DNA of 64,000 nt from Streptomyces sp. SAJ15 (GTDB lineage Bacteria; Actinomycetota; Actinomycetes; Streptomycetales; Streptomycetaceae): the NCBI RefSeq assembly GCF_007595705.1, contig NZ_NISY01000017.1:44857-108856 (forward strand). The letters are read 5' to 3'. The translations under genes and the position numbers were made by a program. Below are positions 51,392 to 60,267 of this stretch, one piece after another; positions within the stretch are counted from its first letter, which is position 1; every line of letters begins with the position of its first letter. A model generated the notes under the pieces. It saw nothing but the letters and a program-made list of their open reading frames with translations, made no database searches and was not told the origin of the DNA.

Positions 51392-52737
51392 TGCACGCGC
51401 CACGCGTGACGGACGGGAAGGGGCGGGGCGGCCCGCGGGCCGGTGAGCGGCTGACGGCCGCCGTGCGGTCGGTGCCCCGCGCCCTGCGCGAGGACCTGTG
51501 GACGGTGGCCCGCGACCCGCTGCCCCGGCTTCGGCTGCTGGGATGGCTGCCCCACGTGCACGTGGTGCTGTTCGCGGTGGGAATGCTCCTCCTCAACCTC
51601 GGCGAGCGTCCCTCGACGGTCGAGCCCTCGGCAGCCGTGTGGCTCATCGTCGTGGCCCAGTCGGCGACCGTGGTCCTCGCCCTGGTCCGCCCGGTGCCCG
51701 CCTGGTGGCTGTCGACGATCGGGGTCTTCGTGACCGTGTCGGCAGAGCCGCACGGCGCTCCATGGCCCTCGAACGTGGCGGCTGTCGCCCTGCACACCAT
51801 GGTGCTGCTCCTCCTCTCCCTGCGGGTCCGGCTACGGGCCGCCGTCGAGGCGCTGGCCATCACCATCGCCTCGGGACTGGTCTCCGCCGCCGTCACCGTC
51901 CAGGGGCAGCATCAGAACGTCATGAGCTGCGCGGTGTTCTTCACGACGGCGGTGATCGTCGGCGCCTCGTTGCGCACCGGGCGGGTGGCTCGCAGGCGGC
52001 TGGTCGAGCAGGAGGTCCTCACCGCCGAGGAGCGGGCCCGGCGCACCCTGCTGGAGGAGCGCGGCCGCATCGCCCGCGAGCTGCACGACGTGGTGGCCCA
52101 CCACATGTCGGTGATCTCCATTCAGGCGCAGGTCGCCCCGCACCTGGTCCAGGATCCGCCGGAGGAGCTGAAGGAGAATCTCGCCGGCATCCGCCAGAAC
52201 GCCGTCGAGGCGTTGACCGAACTGCGGCGGGTGCTGGGCGTGCTGCGCTCCGAGGAGGCGCCCGCCGAGGGCGAGCGGCACACCCCGCAGCCCACCCTCG
52301 ACCGGCTGGACGAGCTGATAGGGAACGTCCGCGGTGCCGGGCTCACGGTCGCCGCCGAGACCACGGGCGACCCGAGGGCGCTGTCGCCGGGGCTGGAGCT
52401 GTCGGCGTTCCGCATCATCCAGGAGGCGCTCAGCAACGCGATGCGGCACGCGCCCGGTTCCCGGGTGAAGGTCGCTCTCGCCTACCATCCCGCGGGGCTG
52501 ACGGTGGGGGTGTCCAACACGGCGCCCGACCGGCCCGGCTCACCCTCGCCCGGCACCGGCACCGGCCACGGCCACGGCCACGGCCTCCTGGGCATGCGTG
52601 AGCGCACCGCCCTGCTCGGCGGCGACCTCGTCACCGGCCCCACCCCGGACGGCGGCTATGAGGTGACCGCCTTCCTCCCCGCTCCCGCCCCCGCCGTCGC
52701 GGGGAGCTCCACCGACCCCGTGAGAGGCAGTTCATGA
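51388..52737 (+). CDS. Two-component sensor histidine kinase (NarX/DesK type)
   Basis: Membrane kinase of 449 aa (GTG 51388 or ATG 51391). About five hydrophobic segments form the sensor; the H-box is GRIARELHDVVAHHMSVISIQAQ, and the second DHp helix ends ALTELRRVLGVLR. The ATPase domain has FRIIQEALSNAMRHAPGS and, in place of a plain G-box, GTGTGHGHGHGLLGMRER, a Gly-His repeat in the ATP lid. The cognate regulator overlaps it by ATGA. Confidence 0.93.
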   Translation: MMHAPRVTDGKGRGGPRAGERLTAAVRSVPRALREDLWTVARDPLPRLRLLGWLPHVHVVLFAVGMLLLNLGERPSTVEPSAAVWLIVVAQSATVVLALVRPVPAWWLSTIGVFVTVSAEPHGAPWPSNVAAVALHTMVLLLLSLRVRLRAAVEALAITIASGLVSAAVTVQGQHQNVMSCAVFFTTAVIVGASLRTGRVARRRLVEQEVLTAEERARRTLLEERGRIARELHDVVAHHMSVISIQAQVAPHLVQDPPEELKENLAGIRQNAVEALTELRRVLGVLRSEEAPAEGERHTPQPTLDRLDELIGNVRGAGLTVAAETTGDPRALSPGLELSAFRIIQEALSNAMRHAPGSRVKVALAYHPAGLTVGVSNTAPDRPGSPSPGTGTGHGHGHGLLGMRERTALLGGDLVTGPTPDGGYEVTAFLPAPAPAVAGSSTDPVRGSS

Positions 52738-53408
52738 CGTCACCCATCCGCGTGCTGATCGCCGACGACCAGGTGATGGTCCGTCAGGGGTTCACGGTCC
52801 TCCTGAACGCGGAGCCGGACATCGAGGTCGTCGGACAGGCCGTGGACGGCCTCGACGCGGTCGCCCAGGTCGCCGAGCTGGCCCCGGACGTCGTCCTCAT
52901 GGACATCCGCATGCCCCGCCTCGGTGGCATCGAGGCGACTCAGCGGATCACGTCCCCGGCCGACGCGGCCGTCAAGGTGCTCATCCTGACCACCTTCGAC
53001 CTGGACGAGTATGTGTACGAGGCACTCCGCGCGGGCGCCTCCGGCTTCCTCCTCAAGGACGCCTCGGCCGCGGAGCTCGCCCAGGCGGTGCGCGTGGTGG
53101 CCGCGGGCGAGGCGCTGCTCGCCCCCACGGTCACCAAGCGCCTCATCGCCGAGTTCTCCCGGGTGACGGCCGCTCCCCGGGCCCCGCTCAAGCAGCGGGT
53201 GGGTGATCTGACGGACCGGGAGACCGAGGTCCTCTCGCTGATCGCACAGGGCCTGTCCAACGCCGAGATCGCCACGCGCCTGGTGGTCGCGGAGCAGACC
53301 GTCAAGACCCATGTGAGCCGCATCCTGGTGAAGTTGGGCCTGCGTGACCGGACGCAGGCCGCGGTCTTCGCCTACGAGACGGGTCTGGTGCGCCCGGCCG
53401 GTTATTGA
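52734..53408 (+). CDS. NarL-family response regulator
   Basis: DNA-binding regulator of 224 aa. The receiver domain has the acidic pair DD (11-12), phospho-acceptor Asp57 in VLMDIRMPRLGG and Lys in LLKDASAAEL. The C-terminal LuxR-type helix-turn-helix is LTDRETEVLSLIAQGLSNAEIATRL. ATGA overlap with the kinase gene makes them a certain pair. Targets are likely to include its own operon. Confidence 0.95.
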   Translation: MTSPIRVLIADDQVMVRQGFTVLLNAEPDIEVVGQAVDGLDAVAQVAELAPDVVLMDIRMPRLGGIEATQRITSPADAAVKVLILTTFDLDEYVYEALRAGASGFLLKDASAAELAQAVRVVAAGEALLAPTVTKRLIAEFSRVTAAPRAPLKQRVGDLTDRETEVLSLIAQGLSNAEIATRLVVAEQTVKTHVSRILVKLGLRDRTQAAVFAYETGLVRPAGY

Positions 53409-53778
53409 GGTCCAGCCCCTCCGGCGCGGGACCCTCCGCGGTGTCGTCGGCGTTTCATCAGCTGGCTCGCGCCTGACTCCTGGTACGGGAACAACTGACT
53501 GTCAGTCACCGAGGGCCCGGCGGCGGTCGGCACCACGCGCGCCCTGCCGCCCCTCCGGTGAGACGTCGGCGGCGTACCGGCGCAGCTTTCGGAATCCATC
53601 ATTCCGTCCTGTTTTCCACCGTAGCCCCGGGCGTGGCATGATCACGCAATCGAACCGCTCATGGACGAGCTCCAGGGGCGGTCGTCCTTCATCCCGTTGA
53701 CGTGTGACACGGACCCATGCCCGCCTTTCCGGCGGCTCCTTGCGGCCCGTCCCCACCCCACGCCCCCGAGGATCCACG
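53409..53778. other. 370-bp gap with an orphan dyad
   Basis: No gene is supported. TGACTG-T-CAGTCA, a perfect dyad of the kind bound by TetR proteins, lies at 53496-53508. AT-richer DNA at 53600-53660 is the likely promoter of the lipoprotein gene. Confidence 0.55.
53496..53508. promoter_or_regulatory. TetR-like dyad without neighbouring tetR gene
   Basis: TGACTG-T-CAGTCA resembles many TetR-family operators. It is 88 bp after the NarL gene and 270 bp before the lipoprotein gene. The regulator is not local. Confidence 0.4.
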
Positions 53779-55275
53779 TTGCGCAAGCTACGCAAGATAT
53801 CCAGACCCGCCGTGCTGCCCGCGCTCAGTGCCCTGGCGCTGCTCGCCGTCGGCTGCTCGGCCACCGGAGCGTCCGACACGACCGACGCCGGGCGGGCCGC
53901 CGACTCCCGGCCGACCGCTCCCGTGTCCGCGACGCCCGAGGCCCGCGACGCCCACGACGCCGGACAGCTCGCGGTCGGCAAGGCTCCCACCGCGTCGGCC
54001 ACCCCGACCGCCGTCGCGCGTCCGAGCGGCGGCGGCCAGCCGGCCCGCAAGTCCGCTCTGAAGATCAGCTCGTTCGACCGGAACAGCGGACGCGCCGTCA
54101 TCTCCCGTCCCACGCGCCCCGCGTCGAAGGCCACCCCGAAGGCGGAGGCCGGGCAGACACCCGCCACCGGCTCCGGGGCGGACGACCAGAACGTGGCCGT
54201 GGGCGACATCGTCGCCAGCGCGCCCACCCCCGGCGCCCCCGACGGCGTCCTCGCCAAGGTCACCCAGGTGCTCGGCACCACCGCGCAGGGCACCGAGGTG
54301 AAGACCGCCCCGGCCACCCTCAACGCGCTGCTGGGCAGCGCCAAGGCGCGCGGACAGGTGCCCGTGGACCCGGCCTCCGTCGAGGTCGAACCGCTGGTCA
54401 AGGGCGTCAAGGTGTCCTGGACGGCGAACGGCGGCGTGCACTCCGGGCCGCAGGGCACCAAGGTGCCGCTGGGCAATCTGCGGCTTGACGTCGGCACCGG
54501 GATCGCCACCGCCGAGGACGCCCCGGTCTCCGCCAGCGCGTCGGTCTCCGGCTTCGTGCAGCTCGCCCCCGAGGTCGAGTTCTCCTACGACGGCTCCGGC
54601 GGCGCCGGCTCGCCGGGCGGCGCGTACCTGGGCCTGGCCGGCGACTGGTCCTCGCAGTGGCAGCTGAAGGGCCAGGCGGCCGCCCGCACCCCGGAGGGCA
54701 AGCCGCTGCGGATGCCGTTCGCCAAGCTGCACGCCGACCCGGTCATCCAGGTCGGCCCGGTCCCGGTCGTCGTCAATCTCGACCTCACCTGCTACCTGGC
54801 GGTGGACGCCGACGGCAAGGTCAGCGTCGACGTCAAGGAGGAGCTCAAGGGCGACTTCCGCGTCGGCGGCAGCTACAGCCGGGCCAAGGGCTGGAAGACC
54901 GTCAGCGAATCCGACATCAAGGCGTCCCCGGTGAAGGCCAGCGTCGCGGCGGCGGGCAAGGTCAAGGCCACGCTGGGCGCCGAGGCCACCGTCGGCCTGT
55001 ACGGCGCGGCGGGCGTGACCGCCGAACTCGCCCCCTATCTGCGCGGCGAGGCCGAGGTCAGCGCCACCGGCTCCAGCGACGGCACCGGCTCCGCCGTGGG
55101 CCACTGGCTGGTCGCGGGCGGCGTCGACCTGTCCGGAGCGCTCCAGTTCCAGTTGAAGATCTTCGGTACGCCGATCTTCGAGAAGCGGATCCCACTCGGC
55201 GGCCTGCACCACGAGTGGAAGCTCGCCGAGGGCGGCGGGTCGGTCCGCACCGGCCCGACCAAGCGCGGCCGCTGA
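53779..55275 (+). CDS. Large lipoprotein of unknown function
   Basis: Exported protein of 498 aa. TTG 53779 with GAGG seven bases upstream is taken as start: LRKLRKISRPAVLPALSALALLAVGCSATG is then a proper lipoprotein signal with Cys after LAVG. Residues about 30-150 are Ala/Thr/Pro-rich. The rest is beta-rich with VNLDLTCYLAVDADGKVSVDVKEELKGDFRVGGSYSRAKGW and repeated Gly/Ala-Val alternation. Similar proteins occur in streptomycetes without a known function. It should sit on the outer face of the membrane. Confidence 0.75.
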   Translation: MRKLRKISRPAVLPALSALALLAVGCSATGASDTTDAGRAADSRPTAPVSATPEARDAHDAGQLAVGKAPTASATPTAVARPSGGGQPARKSALKISSFDRNSGRAVISRPTRPASKATPKAEAGQTPATGSGADDQNVAVGDIVASAPTPGAPDGVLAKVTQVLGTTAQGTEVKTAPATLNALLGSAKARGQVPVDPASVEVEPLVKGVKVSWTANGGVHSGPQGTKVPLGNLRLDVGTGIATAEDAPVSASASVSGFVQLAPEVEFSYDGSGGAGSPGGAYLGLAGDWSSQWQLKGQAAARTPEGKPLRMPFAKLHADPVIQVGPVPVVVNLDLTCYLAVDADGKVSVDVKEELKGDFRVGGSYSRAKGWKTVSESDIKASPVKASVAAAGKVKATLGAEATVGLYGAAGVTAELAPYLRGEAEVSATGSSDGTGSAVGHWLVAGGVDLSGALQFQLKIFGTPIFEKRIPLGGLHHEWKLAEGGGSVRTGPTKRGR

Positions 55276-55605
55276 CCGCTCGCGCGAGATCCCCACGGCC
55301 GCCCGGCCGGCGGGTGTGCCCGGACCACCCGAGCACGCCCGCCGGCCCCCGCCGCGGTAGTCCGCGGCGGGAGCGGCCGGCCGGTCAGCGGGTGGTGTAG
55401 CCGCCGTTGCCTTTGAAGCCGTGCTCCAGGGCGATGTCCGCGATCGGTCGGTTCGTGGGTGGCTTGATGCGCGAACCACTCACACCGCCCATCTTCACCC
55501 GCTCCCTCCCAGAACGCCTCCCGGCTCTCCCGGAACGCCTCCCGGGTCTCGTGGAGCGCCGTCCGGCTCCAGGGGAAGGCCATCCCCCCGGCCGGGGGCG
55601 GCCGC
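55276..55605. other. 330-bp gap with small ORF and short repeats
   Basis: It holds the 35-codon ORF described separately, and GAACGCCTCCCGG twice at 55512 and 55533 (21-bp period). The complementary runs CCGCCGGCCGG and GCGGCGGG near 55309-55375 could end the lipoprotein transcript. Confidence 0.5.
55385..55492 (-). CDS. Small ORF of 35 aa
   Basis: ATG 55492 follows GGGAGCGGGTGAAG on the minus strand. The peptide starts MGGVSGSRIKPPTNRP and ends with IADIALEHGFKGNGGYTTR. Base composition is lower in GC than its surroundings. No Cys, and no family recognised. The IADIALEHGF part faintly resembles an AraC-type helix, so it may be a gene relic rather than a peptide gene. Confidence 0.3.
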   Translation of the reverse strand: MGGVSGSRIKPPTNRPIADIALEHGFKGNGGYTTR

Positions 55606-56511
55606 TCACCGAGCCGGGGTGATCATCTCGGCGAGGGCGGCGATGGGTGGCCACGACCACTGGCCGGCGCGCGCGACCAGGAAGCTACGGCGGGTGCCGG
55701 CGAGCGGATCCAGCACCCGGAAGGCCACGTCCCGCCGCCCCCGCTCGATGCCGGACTCGGCGAGCAGCGCCACCCCGAGCCCCGCGCCCACCAGACTGTT
55801 GACCAGGTGCAGGCTGTCCACACGGTGGGCGATCCGCGGCGCGAAGCCGGCGAACGCGCACACGCGCTGCACCAGCTCGTCGTCGTCGGTGCCGCGCGAG
55901 TTGGCGATCCAGCCGGTGGTGGCGAAGTCCGCCAGCCCGGACACGGCGATGGGCCGGTCGGCGTGCGGATGGTCCGCGGGGACGGCGAGATACAGCGGCT
56001 GCTCCTCGAACTGCCGGGCGCTGAGCTCGGGCGGCAGCGTGCGCGGCACCCGGCTGTAGTCGTAGACCACGCCGAGGTCGATGCCGCCGGAGCGCAGCAG
56101 CTCCACGGTGTGCTCCGGCTCGTGCTCGTTCACCTCCACCTCGACCCGCGGATGCCTGCGCCGCAGCCGGGACAGGGCGGGCAGCACCACCGGTTCGACC
56201 GCCGTGAAGAAGGTCGCCAGCCGCACCCGTCCGACGGGCTCCGCCTCGCCGTGCAGCTCCGCTCGGGCCTCCTCCACCGCGGCGAGGATGCCCACGGCGT
56301 GCTCGACCAGGCGCTCCCCCGCCGGCGTCAGCCGCACCCGGCGGCCGACGGGGGTGAGCAGCGGCACCCCGACCTCCTGCTCCAGCACGGCCAGGTGCTT
56401 GGAGACCGCCGACGTCCCGTACCCGGTGCCCTCCGCCACCGCCGCCATGGTGCCGAGCCGGTGCAGCTCGACCAGCAGTCGGAGCCGGCCCAGGTCCGGG
56501 AGCTGTCGCAT
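55606..56511 (-). CDS. LysR-family transcriptional regulator
   Basis: Regulator of 301 aa. The helix-turn-helix reads LPDLGRLRLLVELHRLGTMAAVAEGTGYGTSAVSKHLAVLEQEVG. The effector domain is intact (GRVRLATFFTAVEPVVLPALSRL). ATG 56511 is taken, with AGAGG just upstream. It is divergent from an EamA exporter; the 71-bp gap carries four GTCCAC/GTGGAC half-sites, its probable operators. Confidence 0.92.
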   Translation of the reverse strand: MRQLPDLGRLRLLVELHRLGTMAAVAEGTGYGTSAVSKHLAVLEQEVGVPLLTPVGRRVRLTPAGERLVEHAVGILAAVEEARAELHGEAEPVGRVRLATFFTAVEPVVLPALSRLRRRHPRVEVEVNEHEPEHTVELLRSGGIDLGVVYDYSRVPRTLPPELSARQFEEQPLYLAVPADHPHADRPIAVSGLADFATTGWIANSRGTDDDELVQRVCAFAGFAPRIAHRVDSLHLVNSLVGAGLGVALLAESGIERGRRDVAFRVLDPLAGTRRSFLVARAGQWSWPPIAALAEMITPAR

Positions 56512-56535
56512 CGCCTCTACCGCCACCCCGACATC

Positions 56536-56578
56536 GTCCACTACCGGTGGACGATACGTCCACAACCAGCCCGTGGAC
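56536..56578. promoter_or_regulatory. LysR operator array
   Basis: GTCCAC (56536), GTGGAC (56547), GTCCAC (56558) and GTGGAC (56573): two inverted repeats with 5- and 9-base spacers. The starts are 11, 11 and 15 bp apart. They fill the space between the divergent LysR and EamA genes. Confidence 0.7.
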
Positions 56579-56582
56579 AGAA

Positions 56583-57608
56583 ATGGACGGGAAACGATCA
56601 AATGACCGGGTGACAGCCAGCACCGCCCCCGCCCCGAGCGCCTCCTCCCCCGGCGTCTCCTCCCCCAGCACCGCCGCGGCAGGAGCCGTCCCGGCGCGCC
56701 CGTCGCCGGAGGTGACGTCGGAGGGGGCGTCCCGAGGCAGCGCCCCGAAGCATCCCGGGAGCCACCGTGTGCCGGGGCCCGCGCTCCTCCTCGTCGCCAT
56801 GGCCGTGCTGCACACCGGTGGCGCGCTGGCGACCGAGCTGTTCGGCTCCCTCGGGCCGGCCGGGACCACCTGGCTCCGCCTGTCCTTCGCCGCCGTGATG
56901 CTCCTCGCCTTCACCGGGCGGTCCCTGTGGCACGTGGTGCGGACGGCGCTCCGGGCCGACCTGCTGGCGACCTGTCTGCTGGGCGCGGTGAGCGCGGGCA
57001 TGATGCTGCTGTTCTCCGAGGCCGCCGCCCGACTGCCGCTGGGCACCGCCACCGCGCTGGAGTTCCTCGGCCCGCTCGCCGTCGCCGTGGCGGCGTCACG
57101 ACGGCCCAGGGAGCTCGCCTGGCTCGGGCTGGCCGCCTCCGGCGTCCTGCTCCTCACCTCGCCCTGGGGCGGCGCCGCCAGCCTCGCCGGGGTCCTCTTC
57201 GGTCTGGGCTCCGCGGCCTGCTGGGCGCTCTACGTCATCGGCACCGCCCACGTGGGCAGCCGCTTCTCCGCCCAGCACGGCCTCGCCATCTCGCTGGCGG
57301 TCGCCACCGTGGTCGCCGCGCCGTTCGGCGCCCCCGGCGTCGTCACGGGCGTGACCTGGGAGACGGCCGCCGCCGCGGCGGGCATCGCCGTACTCATGCC
57401 GCTGGTGCCGTTCCTGCTGGAGATGATGGCCCTCCAGCGCATGGGGAAGACCGCCTACGGCACGCTGGCCGGGCTCGAACCGGCGGTGAGCATGCTGGCC
57501 GGTGTGGTTCTCATCGCCCAGACCCCCGACCTCCAGCAGCTCGCCGGCACCGTGCTGGTGGTCGTCGCCGGCATCGGCGCCGCGCGCGCGGACTCGTCCC
57601 GGGCCTGA
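56583..57608 (+). CDS. EamA/RhtA-like exporter
   Basis: Membrane protein of 341 aa. The first ~65 residues are Ser/Ala/Pro-rich and cytoplasmic; ten helices follow (LLLVAMAVLHTGGALATELFGSLGPAGTTWLRLSFAAVMLL first; GTLAGLEPAVSMLAGVVLIAQ near the end). This resembles RhtA, the threonine/homoserine exporter, in motif order, but substrate assignment is inference. ATG 56583 or GTG 56607 could be the start. The divergent LysR gene probably regulates it. Confidence 0.87.
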   Translation: MDGKRSNDRVTASTAPAPSASSPGVSSPSTAAAGAVPARPSPEVTSEGASRGSAPKHPGSHRVPGPALLLVAMAVLHTGGALATELFGSLGPAGTTWLRLSFAAVMLLAFTGRSLWHVVRTALRADLLATCLLGAVSAGMMLLFSEAAARLPLGTATALEFLGPLAVAVAASRRPRELAWLGLAASGVLLLTSPWGGAASLAGVLFGLGSAACWALYVIGTAHVGSRFSAQHGLAISLAVATVVAAPFGAPGVVTGVTWETAAAAAGIAVLMPLVPFLLEMMALQRMGKTAYGTLAGLEPAVSMLAGVVLIAQTPDLQQLAGTVLVVVAGIGAARADSSRA

Positions 57609-57752
57609 GCCCCCCGGCCCGGGCACACCCCGTCCAGCGTCGCGAAGCGCGTTCGTGCGCCGCGCCCGGTCATGGGCGCGGCGCACGCGCTGCGGCTGGT
57701 GGTGCTTCCGGGGCTCATGTCAGCACCGGATCAGCCCGGCGCCCGGCTCGTC

Positions 57753-60182
57753 TCAGCGCTGACTCACCCGGACCACGCGCAGCTGGGGCGATGCCAGGAT
57801 GTCCTTCTCGCAGAAGCGGGCGGTCACCATCCGGCCGGCCGAGAAGAGCTCGGTCTGGTCGCTGTAGTGCGGCGACCCGGGGTTGGCGGACTGGGAGTAC
57901 GACAGCACGGTGCGGGCGATCGGGCACGGGCCGCCGTCGAAGCCGACGGCTTGGATGTAACTGGATCCGAACGGCACCTCGGCATAGCCGCCGCGCGCCG
58001 GGTCCCACTCGGCATCGATCATGTTCCAGACGCCCAGCGCCTCCGGGCCGCCCCCGATCGGGATGCGCTTGCCGTTGCGTTCGACGAACTGGTGCCGGCC
58101 CAGCGGGGCGTCGAGAGCGATCTTCGCGGCGCGCAGCTCGGCCACGGTGTCCGCCAGCGCGCGGGCGAAGGCGGGGTGTCCGGTGTTGAGCGTGTTCGGC
58201 GTGGTCAACGGCTTGGCCGGGTCGAAGGGCACGCGCCACAGCTCCGCCTCCGGCACCTTGGCGACCAGCCGGCCGGCGAAGCGCTCGAAGAGCAGGGCGC
58301 CCTTGCTGCCCGTGCGCATGGTGCGGTCCCAGCGGGCCAGGACGCGGCACGCCGCGGAGACGTCGACGACCGTACCGTCGCTGCCGGTCGCCCGCCCGCC
58401 CGGCAGCTCGGCGCAGGCCGCCGCCGCGTCGCCGGCGGTCAGTGCGCCGGTGGGCGAGCGGTCGGCGAACTGCTGCCGCTGGAGGTCGGCCACGGTCAGC
58501 CCGCCGCGCTTCGCCAGGGTGGAGACGTCCTCGACGGCGCCGCGCGTCCGCAGCGAGCGGCTGGTGCCGGTGTCGCCGAAGATCCGCGGGTATCCGGTCA
58601 GCGGGCGGTCCGCGTTGGTCAGCCAGGGGCTGTCGTTGGAGTTCTCGGCGTACGGCGCGTCGACCAGGGTCGGCATCCTGGACGGGCCGAACACCCCGGG
58701 TTGCAGGGCGTCGGAGTCCCGGCCGAGGGCGCAGCCGCCGCGGGAGCCGTCGAGGACGGCGAGCCCCATGCCCGGGTACGTCTGGCGGCCGAGCGCGGTC
58801 GAGCAGCTCTCGGCGAGCGCGTCGGTGACCCGCGGCAGCACCTGCGACTGGGTGTAGAGGCTGTGCCCGCCGGAGTCGGCGGCGACGGTGTTCACCCACG
58901 GCAGGCCCTGGGTGCGGCTCAGGGTGCGCTGGATGTCCCGTACGCTCCGCGACGTGCCGAAGCCCAGCGAGGTGTCGGTGAACCGCAGTTGGGCCGCGTT
59001 GGGGTCGTTGAGCGCGTACGCCGAACCCTTGGTCCACGGCAGCGGGAACTCCCTCCCCAGGCCGGTCACCACGGGCCCGTACCGGGTCCACCACTGGGTG
59101 CGGGTGACCCGGGAGACGGTCCCGTCCTTCGCCCGTACGGGCACCGTGACGGTGCGCTCGGTCATCCGCTGCGGCTTGCCGTCCACCAGGTAGGCGCGCG
59201 GGTCGCCGGGGACGAGCTTCAGCTCGTGGAGGCTCAGCGGCACGCCCGTGGCGACGGTGTGGCTCCACGCGACGTCCGCGTTGTAGCCGATCTGGACGAC
59301 GGGCGAGCCGAGCAGCGAGCCGCCGGAGACGTCGAGTTCGCCGGGGATGGTCTGCTGGGCCTGCCAGAAGCGACGGCCGCCCTGCCAGGGGTAGTGGGGG
59401 TTGCCGAGCAGCAGTCCGCGCTTGCCGGCGGTGGTGGCGCCGGAGAAGGCGACGGCGTTGGAGCCCATGCCGGAGTTGCGGGCGGAGAGGACGGCGCGGG
59501 CGGCGGCCACGGGGTCCTCGGGGAGGGGCGCGGTGCGCGCGGCGACGCCGGCGGGCGGCCGCGCGTCGGTGATGCCGTCCACCGCCAAGCCCTGACCGCT
59601 CAGCAGGATCAGGGCGTAGCCGCGCCGGGCCACGTCGACCGTGGTGATCGGGCGGACCCAGTCCTTGCCCCGGCACGTCGGATCGTCGACCCTGTGCTTC
59701 GCCAGCCAGGCGTTGTAGCCGGCGGCCCAGCCGCGCATCAGCTCCTTGCTCTGCCGGGAGGGGCCGGCGGGCGCGGGCTGGGCGAGCATCTTCTCGACGG
59801 TCCGCGTGTCGCGTATGCCGGAGAAGAACAGGTCGCTGGAGAGGTTGGTGCCGGCGCTCGACAGCGACCCGTCGGTTCTGCCGTCGGCGCCGAAGTGACG
59901 GGAGCGCTCCCCGCGTACGGTGACGAACCCGTCGGCGAGTGTGCAGATCTGGTCGGCGGCCTGGGCCCAGCCGGTGCCGAAGCCGAGGTTCGCGTAGTCC
60001 TTGGCGACGATGTGGGGAATGCCGTACTCGGTGTAGCGGATCACGGCGGACAGTCCGCCGCCGGACGCGCGCTCCCCGGCGCGGGCCGTGGCGTCGGCCG
60101 CGGTGGCCGGCAGCATCGAGGCCCCGGTCAGCACGGCGAGTCCGCCGACGGTCAGGGCGCGCAGACGATGACGTAAACGCAA
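57753..60182 (-). CDS. Penicillin-acylase family enzyme (AHL/lipopeptide acylase-like), TTA-containing
   Basis: Exported Ntn-hydrolase precursor of 809 aa. After a signal peptide (LTVGGLAVLTGASMLPATAA), the alpha part begins VIRYTEYGIPHIVAKDYANLGFGTGWAQAADQ. Self-cleavage would occur before Ser241 (GMG/SNAVAFSG), the nucleophile. LLLGNPHYPW and AWSHTVATG are family blocks. Relatives cleave acyl chains from homoserine lactones, aculeacin or echinocandin-type lipopeptides. The start is TTG 60182 with GGGGAG upstream; that ribosome site lies in a small hairpin. Codon 3 is TTA, so translation should depend on the bldA tRNA. Confidence 0.92.
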   Translation of the reverse strand: MRLRHRLRALTVGGLAVLTGASMLPATAADATARAGERASGGGLSAVIRYTEYGIPHIVAKDYANLGFGTGWAQAADQICTLADGFVTVRGERSRHFGADGRTDGSLSSAGTNLSSDLFFSGIRDTRTVEKMLAQPAPAGPSRQSKELMRGWAAGYNAWLAKHRVDDPTCRGKDWVRPITTVDVARRGYALILLSGQGLAVDGITDARPPAGVAARTAPLPEDPVAAARAVLSARNSGMGSNAVAFSGATTAGKRGLLLGNPHYPWQGGRRFWQAQQTIPGELDVSGGSLLGSPVVQIGYNADVAWSHTVATGVPLSLHELKLVPGDPRAYLVDGKPQRMTERTVTVPVRAKDGTVSRVTRTQWWTRYGPVVTGLGREFPLPWTKGSAYALNDPNAAQLRFTDTSLGFGTSRSVRDIQRTLSRTQGLPWVNTVAADSGGHSLYTQSQVLPRVTDALAESCSTALGRQTYPGMGLAVLDGSRGGCALGRDSDALQPGVFGPSRMPTLVDAPYAENSNDSPWLTNADRPLTGYPRIFGDTGTSRSLRTRGAVEDVSTLAKRGGLTVADLQRQQFADRSPTGALTAGDAAAACAELPGGRATGSDGTVVDVSAACRVLARWDRTMRTGSKGALLFERFAGRLVAKVPEAELWRVPFDPAKPLTTPNTLNTGHPAFARALADTVAELRAAKIALDAPLGRHQFVERNGKRIPIGGGPEALGVWNMIDAEWDPARGGYAEVPFGSSYIQAVGFDGGPCPIARTVLSYSQSANPGSPHYSDQTELFSAGRMVTARFCEKDILASPQLRVVRVSQR

Positions 60183-60200
60183 TTCGACTCCCCTCGGGAG
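60174..60200 (-). promoter_or_regulatory. TTA codon and SD-sequestering hairpin at acylase start
   Basis: On the minus strand, CTCCC-GAG-GGGAG (60188-60200) pairs the Shine-Dalgarno with upstream bases. TTG start is at 60182 and the TTA codon at 60174-60176. Both would limit translation. Confidence 0.6.
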
Positions 60201-60267
60201 AATCAGGAGAACACTTCATCCTTCTGACTGCGGCAAGGAAGACGCCGCCTGAGGGGAGGAGGTTGTC

